This document shows positions 60,835 through 64,000 of a DNA stretch of 64,000 bases, one piece after another. The notes beneath the pieces were generated by a model. That model did not search any database. It was not told the DNA's origin and saw nothing but the letters and a program-made list of their open reading frames with translations. The position numbers and the translations under genes were made by a program. The DNA is from Lachnospiraceae bacterium (lineage in GTDB: Bacteria; Bacillota; Clostridia; Lachnospirales; Lachnospiraceae): the NCBI GenBank assembly GCA_022794265.1, contig JAAWEK010000003.1, forward strand, positions 124,001-188,000, in the 5' to 3' direction. How positions within the stretch are numbered: position 1 is the stretch's first letter; each line of letters opens with the position of its first letter.

Positions 60835-61857
60835 TTAATTATATTGCTTTTCCCGTGGTATATACATCAATCCGCTGAGTTTATCATTGGTTAAAATCTG
60901 GGCAACGCCTTGAATTACGGTTTCATCCGGATTATCACAGACATTTACTTTCAATCCGGTTTCCTTCCGGATCAGTGTATCCAGATTCCTGATCTGGGCG
61001 GAACCGCCCGTAAGAAAAATACCGGTGTCAATGATATCCGCCGACAATTCCGGCGGGGTTCGCTCCAGAATTACCTTGATGGCATCCACAATGGAATACA
61101 GACTTTCCTGAATCGCCATATAGACCAGCTCAGAATCGATTTCCCTGCTGGCCGGTAAACCAGTTACAATATTTCTTCCAAATGCAACGCATTTGCTTTC
61201 ACCAGAATTAATGGCATCAGCAAGATGAATCTTTACCTGTTCCGCCGTCCGGTGTCCAATAACCAGATTATATTTTTTTCTGACAATATTACATATGGTC
61301 TCATCCAGCTTGGTACCTCCCGTTTTAATCAGTTTGCTCAGAACAATACCGCCCAGGGATATAACCGATATTTCCGTAGTATCTGCACCGATATTGACGA
61401 TGAGATTTCCTTTGGGACTATCCACATCTAATCCCAGACCTACCGCATCCGCAATGGGTTTTTCCACCACATTAATATGCTTGGATTTAACTTTTGATTC
61501 CGCAATCAAATCATAAAATGCTCTTTTCTCCACTTCCGTAATATCAGTTGGAACCGCAATACAAAAATCTCCGCCGCCACTGCCGGAATGATGCCCGTTT
61601 AACTTGCTAAAAAAACATTCAAAAAGGGTATCCATATTTTTAATATCCGCAATTACCCCATATTTTACTGGAAAAGAAACATCAATATTAGCCGGCGCTT
61701 TTTCATACATTTCAAACGCCATATCACCAAAATCAAAGACTTCTTTTTTATCCTTGATAGCAATGACATTCTTTTCATTTATCAGCTTCTTACTGGAAGC
61801 TCCGAATATTTTAAAATTACTTGTCCCTAAATCGATTCCATATACATGTTGTGCCAT
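60835..61857 (-). CDS. mreB: Rod shape-determining actin MreB
   Basis: 340 residues. Actin motifs: YGIDLGTSNFKIFG near 6-19 (phosphate 1), GNLIVNIGADTTEISVISLGG near 152-172 (phosphate 2) and IFLTGGSAQIRNLD near 277-290 (adenosine). It organises peptidoglycan elongation. Start has AAAGGATAG upstream. It heads mreBCD-PBP2 after radC. Confidence 0.95.
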   Translation of the reverse strand: MAQHVYGIDLGTSNFKIFGASSKKLINEKNVIAIKDKKEVFDFGDMAFEMYEKAPANIDVSFPVKYGVIADIKNMDTLFECFFSKLNGHHSGSGGGDFCIAVPTDITEVEKRAFYDLIAESKVKSKHINVVEKPIADAVGLGLDVDSPKGNLIVNIGADTTEISVISLGGIVLSKLIKTGGTKLDETICNIVRKKYNLVIGHRTAEQVKIHLADAINSGESKCVAFGRNIVTGLPASREIDSELVYMAIQESLYSIVDAIKVILERTPPELSADIIDTGIFLTGGSAQIRNLDTLIRKETGLKVNVCDNPDETVIQGVAQILTNDKLSGLMYIPREKQYN

Positions 61858-61886
61858 ATCTGTTACTATCCTTTACTTTGAATTTA

Positions 61887-62582
61887 TTAAGCTGAATGGA
61901 AAACGCCCATCCGTTTTAAACTTATATATCTATTATCTCCAATTATTATGTGGTCAATCAATGGAATTCCAATTATATTACCGGCTTCACACATTCTTTT
62001 GGTCGTTGTCATATCTTCTCTGCTTGGTGTAGGATCCCCGCTGGGATGATTATGCATAAGTACCATATATACGGCATCCATCCGCAACGCTTCTTTTAAT
62101 GCTTCCCGCGGAGAAAAAATGGAAGAATTAACTGTACCTTTGGATAATTCAATATTTCCCAGAAGCCGGTGTTTGGTGTTGAGCATAATCAGATACAGAT
62201 GCTCCGTCTCCAGATGTCTTAAATCTTCCATATAATATTTTGCAATATTTTCGGGACTGCATAATTCCGGTTTGATTGTATACTGTTCCCGGTGAATCCG
62301 CCGGCTCAATTCTGCAATACATTTAATCTGAATGGCTTTGACCATGCCAATTCCTTTAAATTTCATCAGTTCCTGAATACTTACATGATTAATTCCGAGA
62401 ATTCCTCCGGAATTCCCCTGTCTGTCCAGTATGGATTCGGCAAGTTCCACCGAATTCCGGTCATTGGTACCAGAGCGGATAATCACCGCCAGCAGTTCCG
62501 CATTGGTCAGGCTTTCAGTTCCAAGGCGCATACATTTCTCATATGGCCGCTCCTCTTTTAACTTTTCTTTTATTTTTCCCAT
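61887..62582 (-). CDS. radC: RadC family JAB1/MPN protein
   Basis: 231 residues. A helix-hairpin-helix region (MKFKGIGMVKAIQIKCIAELSRR near 72-94) and the JAMM metalloprotease-like motif MVLMHNHPSGDPTPSREDM near 172-190, with the metal-binding histidines and aspartate. The historic DNA-repair label is doubtful. Its place before mreB is conserved in Firmicutes. Confidence 0.95.
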   Translation of the reverse strand: MGKIKEKLKEERPYEKCMRLGTESLTNAELLAVIIRSGTNDRNSVELAESILDRQGNSGGILGINHVSIQELMKFKGIGMVKAIQIKCIAELSRRIHREQYTIKPELCSPENIAKYYMEDLRHLETEHLYLIMLNTKHRLLGNIELSKGTVNSSIFSPREALKEALRMDAVYMVLMHNHPSGDPTPSREDMTTTKRMCEAGNIIGIPLIDHIIIGDNRYISLKRMGVFHSA

Positions 62583-62649
62583 GGTTACATCCTTTCGTTT
62601 CTTCTCTCCAAGTTCGAAAGGAAAATCATCTTTTATAATAACATAACAA

Positions 62650-63921
62650 TTACAATTTCACAATACCTGCATCCACCAATTTCTGCAAAGACATCAGAAT
62701 TCCCAGTTTTGCATGATACCAGGTAAGTCCACCCTGAAAATATACGGCATAAGGTGGTTTGATAGGTCCGTCTGCACTCAGTTCAATGGAAGACCCCTGA
62801 ACGAAAGCGCCTGCTGCCATAATCACATCACTGTCATATCCCGGCATAGCCCAGGGTTCTGGTGTTACATAACTGTCCACCGGCGCTGCCGCCTGAATTC
62901 CTTTACAGAATGCAATAACCCCCTCCGGTGTGCCGAATTCAATTGCCTGTATGATATCATGCCGTGGTTCCCTGCCATCTGGTACAACAGTAAATCCCAA
63001 TGCTTCATACAGATTTGCGGCAAATACCGCTCCCTTTAAAGCGCTATTCACAACTGTGGGTGCCATAAACAATCCCTGAAACAGGCTCTGGGTAATTCCC
63101 AGTGTAGCACCTACTTCTTTCCCCAGACCAGGTGCTGTCAGCCGGTATGCGGCCCGTTCAATACAAGCTTTTGTTCCTGCAATATAACCGCCGATTGGAG
63201 CCAGACCGCCACCCGGATTTTTAATCAGGGAGCCCACCACCATATCGGCTCCAAAATCACTGGGTTCATGTTTCTGAACGAATTCTCCATAACAATTATC
63301 TACCATAACAAGAATATCGCTGCGGATTTCTTTGATAAACCGTATAACGTCACCGATATCATAGGGCGATAACGTCTTTCTGGTCTGATATCCTTTGGAA
63401 CGCTGGATTGTCACCATTTTAGTGTTGGAATTTACGGCCTTCTTTATTCCTTCCAGATCAAAACCACCGTCTGGCAGCAAATCCACCTGGGAATAACTGA
63501 CGCCGTACTCCTTCAGGGAACCGACAGAATCCCGGATACCGATTACCTCTTCCAGAGTATCATATGGTTTGCCTGAAACGGATAACAATTCATCCCCCGG
63601 AAACAAATTGGATGACAGAGCCAGAGCCAGGGCATGGGTACCGCATACAATCTGCGGCCTTACCAGGGCATCTTCCGTATGAAAAATTCGGGCATATACC
63701 CGCTCCAGAGTATCCCTGCCAAGATCATTGTATCCGTAACCGGAGGTGGCGGCAAAGTGAACATCACTGACCCGTTCCTCCTGCATAGCATTTATCACTT
63801 TCAGCTGATTGTATTCCGCTATCTCATCAAAAGTCCCGAAACGCTCTTTTAACGACTGTTCAATTTCAATACCAAAAGTTTGTACTTTTTTGCTGATTCC
63901 CATTTCTTCATAAAAATCCAT
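62650..63921 (-). CDS. Methionine gamma-lyase family PLP enzyme (YnbB/aluminium-resistance type)
   Basis: 423 residues. PLP lysine in MVVGSLIKNPGGGLAPIGGYIAG near 231 and the pocket EFVQKHEPSDFGADM before it. Previously named aluminium-resistance protein; the physiological substrate is unsettled. The start has GGAGG 7 bases upstream. In Bacillus ynbB lies near glnR and hfq; here radC follows on the same strand and the upstream neighbour is off the window. Confidence 0.9.
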   Translation of the reverse strand: MDFYEEMGISKKVQTFGIEIEQSLKERFGTFDEIAEYNQLKVINAMQEERVSDVHFAATSGYGYNDLGRDTLERVYARIFHTEDALVRPQIVCGTHALALALSSNLFPGDELLSVSGKPYDTLEEVIGIRDSVGSLKEYGVSYSQVDLLPDGGFDLEGIKKAVNSNTKMVTIQRSKGYQTRKTLSPYDIGDVIRFIKEIRSDILVMVDNCYGEFVQKHEPSDFGADMVVGSLIKNPGGGLAPIGGYIAGTKACIERAAYRLTAPGLGKEVGATLGITQSLFQGLFMAPTVVNSALKGAVFAANLYEALGFTVVPDGREPRHDIIQAIEFGTPEGVIAFCKGIQAAAPVDSYVTPEPWAMPGYDSDVIMAAGAFVQGSSIELSADGPIKPPYAVYFQGGLTWYHAKLGILMSLQKLVDAGIVKL

Positions 63922-63939
63922 GATAAACCTCCATTCTAT

Positions 63940-64000
63940 TCATGTTCTGAAAGAACACATATTCACCATTACATCCAGCATCTGATCCGTATCATTGTCA
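63940..64000 (-). CDS. 3' end of an upstream minus-strand gene
   Basis: A frame open to the window edge ends at a TGA at 63940, with the last residues DNDTDQMLDVMVNMCSFRT, 18 bases before the PLP enzyme's start. Only 19 residues are visible, too few to name the gene. The spacing suggests an operon with the PLP enzyme. Confidence 0.5.
   Translation of the reverse strand, partial: DNDTDQMLDVMVNMCSFRT

Noticed and set aside
1-64000. CRISPR arrays, insertion sequences, rRNA operons
   Set aside because: No regularly spaced direct repeats, transposase frames or rRNA segments were seen.

Overview
The window reads as a chromosomal segment of a low-to-moderate G+C, spore-forming anaerobic Firmicute, most likely a Lachnospiraceae (Clostridium cluster XIVa). 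The grounds are a SpoIVA gene, a group B-type [FeFe] hydrogenase, the radC-mreB-mreC-mreD-PBP2-minC-minD-minE-rodA-mgsA cell-shape cluster, the rng-rplU-prp-rpmA-obgE cluster with an N-terminally extended L27, HisZ-type histidine biosynthesis, and strong AGGAGG-like ribosome sites with clean TTGACA/TATAAT promoters. No rRNA, CRISPR array, insertion sequence or complete prophage is visible. The only RNA gene is a tRNA-Leu(CAA).

Layout. 1-3.9 kb: the end of a MalT-like LuxR regulator, a DUF2442 protein and the hydrogenase. 4.1-6.6 kb: an AT-rich accessory island that looks like a decayed polymorphic toxin/immunity locus, with a truncated accessory ORF, a multiply frameshifted toxin relic, two apparently intact immunity-type genes, and a mosaic relic made of three shrunken pieces of the same locus. 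6.7-11.5 kb: spoIVA, a purine permease and a membrane-anchored MutS-family ATPase. 11.6-26.9 kb: tRNA-Leu on the minus strand, then a long plus-strand run (zinc-finger anti-sigma-like protein, polA, coaE, a large FtsA-like protein with C-terminal repeats, a GGDEF protein, an M23 peptidase, a small alarmone synthetase, two pseudouridine synthases, YgiQ, an SDR enzyme, recU). 27.0-32.3 kb: a histidine operon hisZ-hisG-hisD-hisB-hisIE in which HisIE carries an N-terminal HisA/HisF-like domain that seems to have lost its catalytic aspartates; hisC, hisH, hisA and hisF are absent. 32.4-41.8 kb: two linked radical-SAM genes, RNase G, L21/Prp/L27, ObgE, YhbY, NadD, YqeK and RsfS.

Near 41.9 kb the coding strand switches. 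From there to 64 kb nearly everything is on the minus strand: lexA (divergent from a YneA-like SOS division inhibitor, with three LexA-type boxes between them), a Xer-like tyrosine recombinase, a TtcA-like thiolase, psd-pssA with a flippase-like membrane protein, a P-loop kinase-like protein, rluD, lspA, sepF, a YggS protein, an HlyD-like protein, then the mgsA-rodA-min-PBP2-mre-radC cluster and a methionine-gamma-lyase-like PLP protein.

Most of the window is core housekeeping DNA: cell shape and division, ribosome biogenesis, histidine, lipids and DNA repair. The parts worth a second look are the toxin/immunity island with its mosaic relic, the HisA-like/HisIE fusion, the SOS operator cluster, the repeat-bearing FtsA-like protein, and the convergence of the two coding strands next to a Xer recombinase. 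All calls come from reading the sequence; no database search was run.
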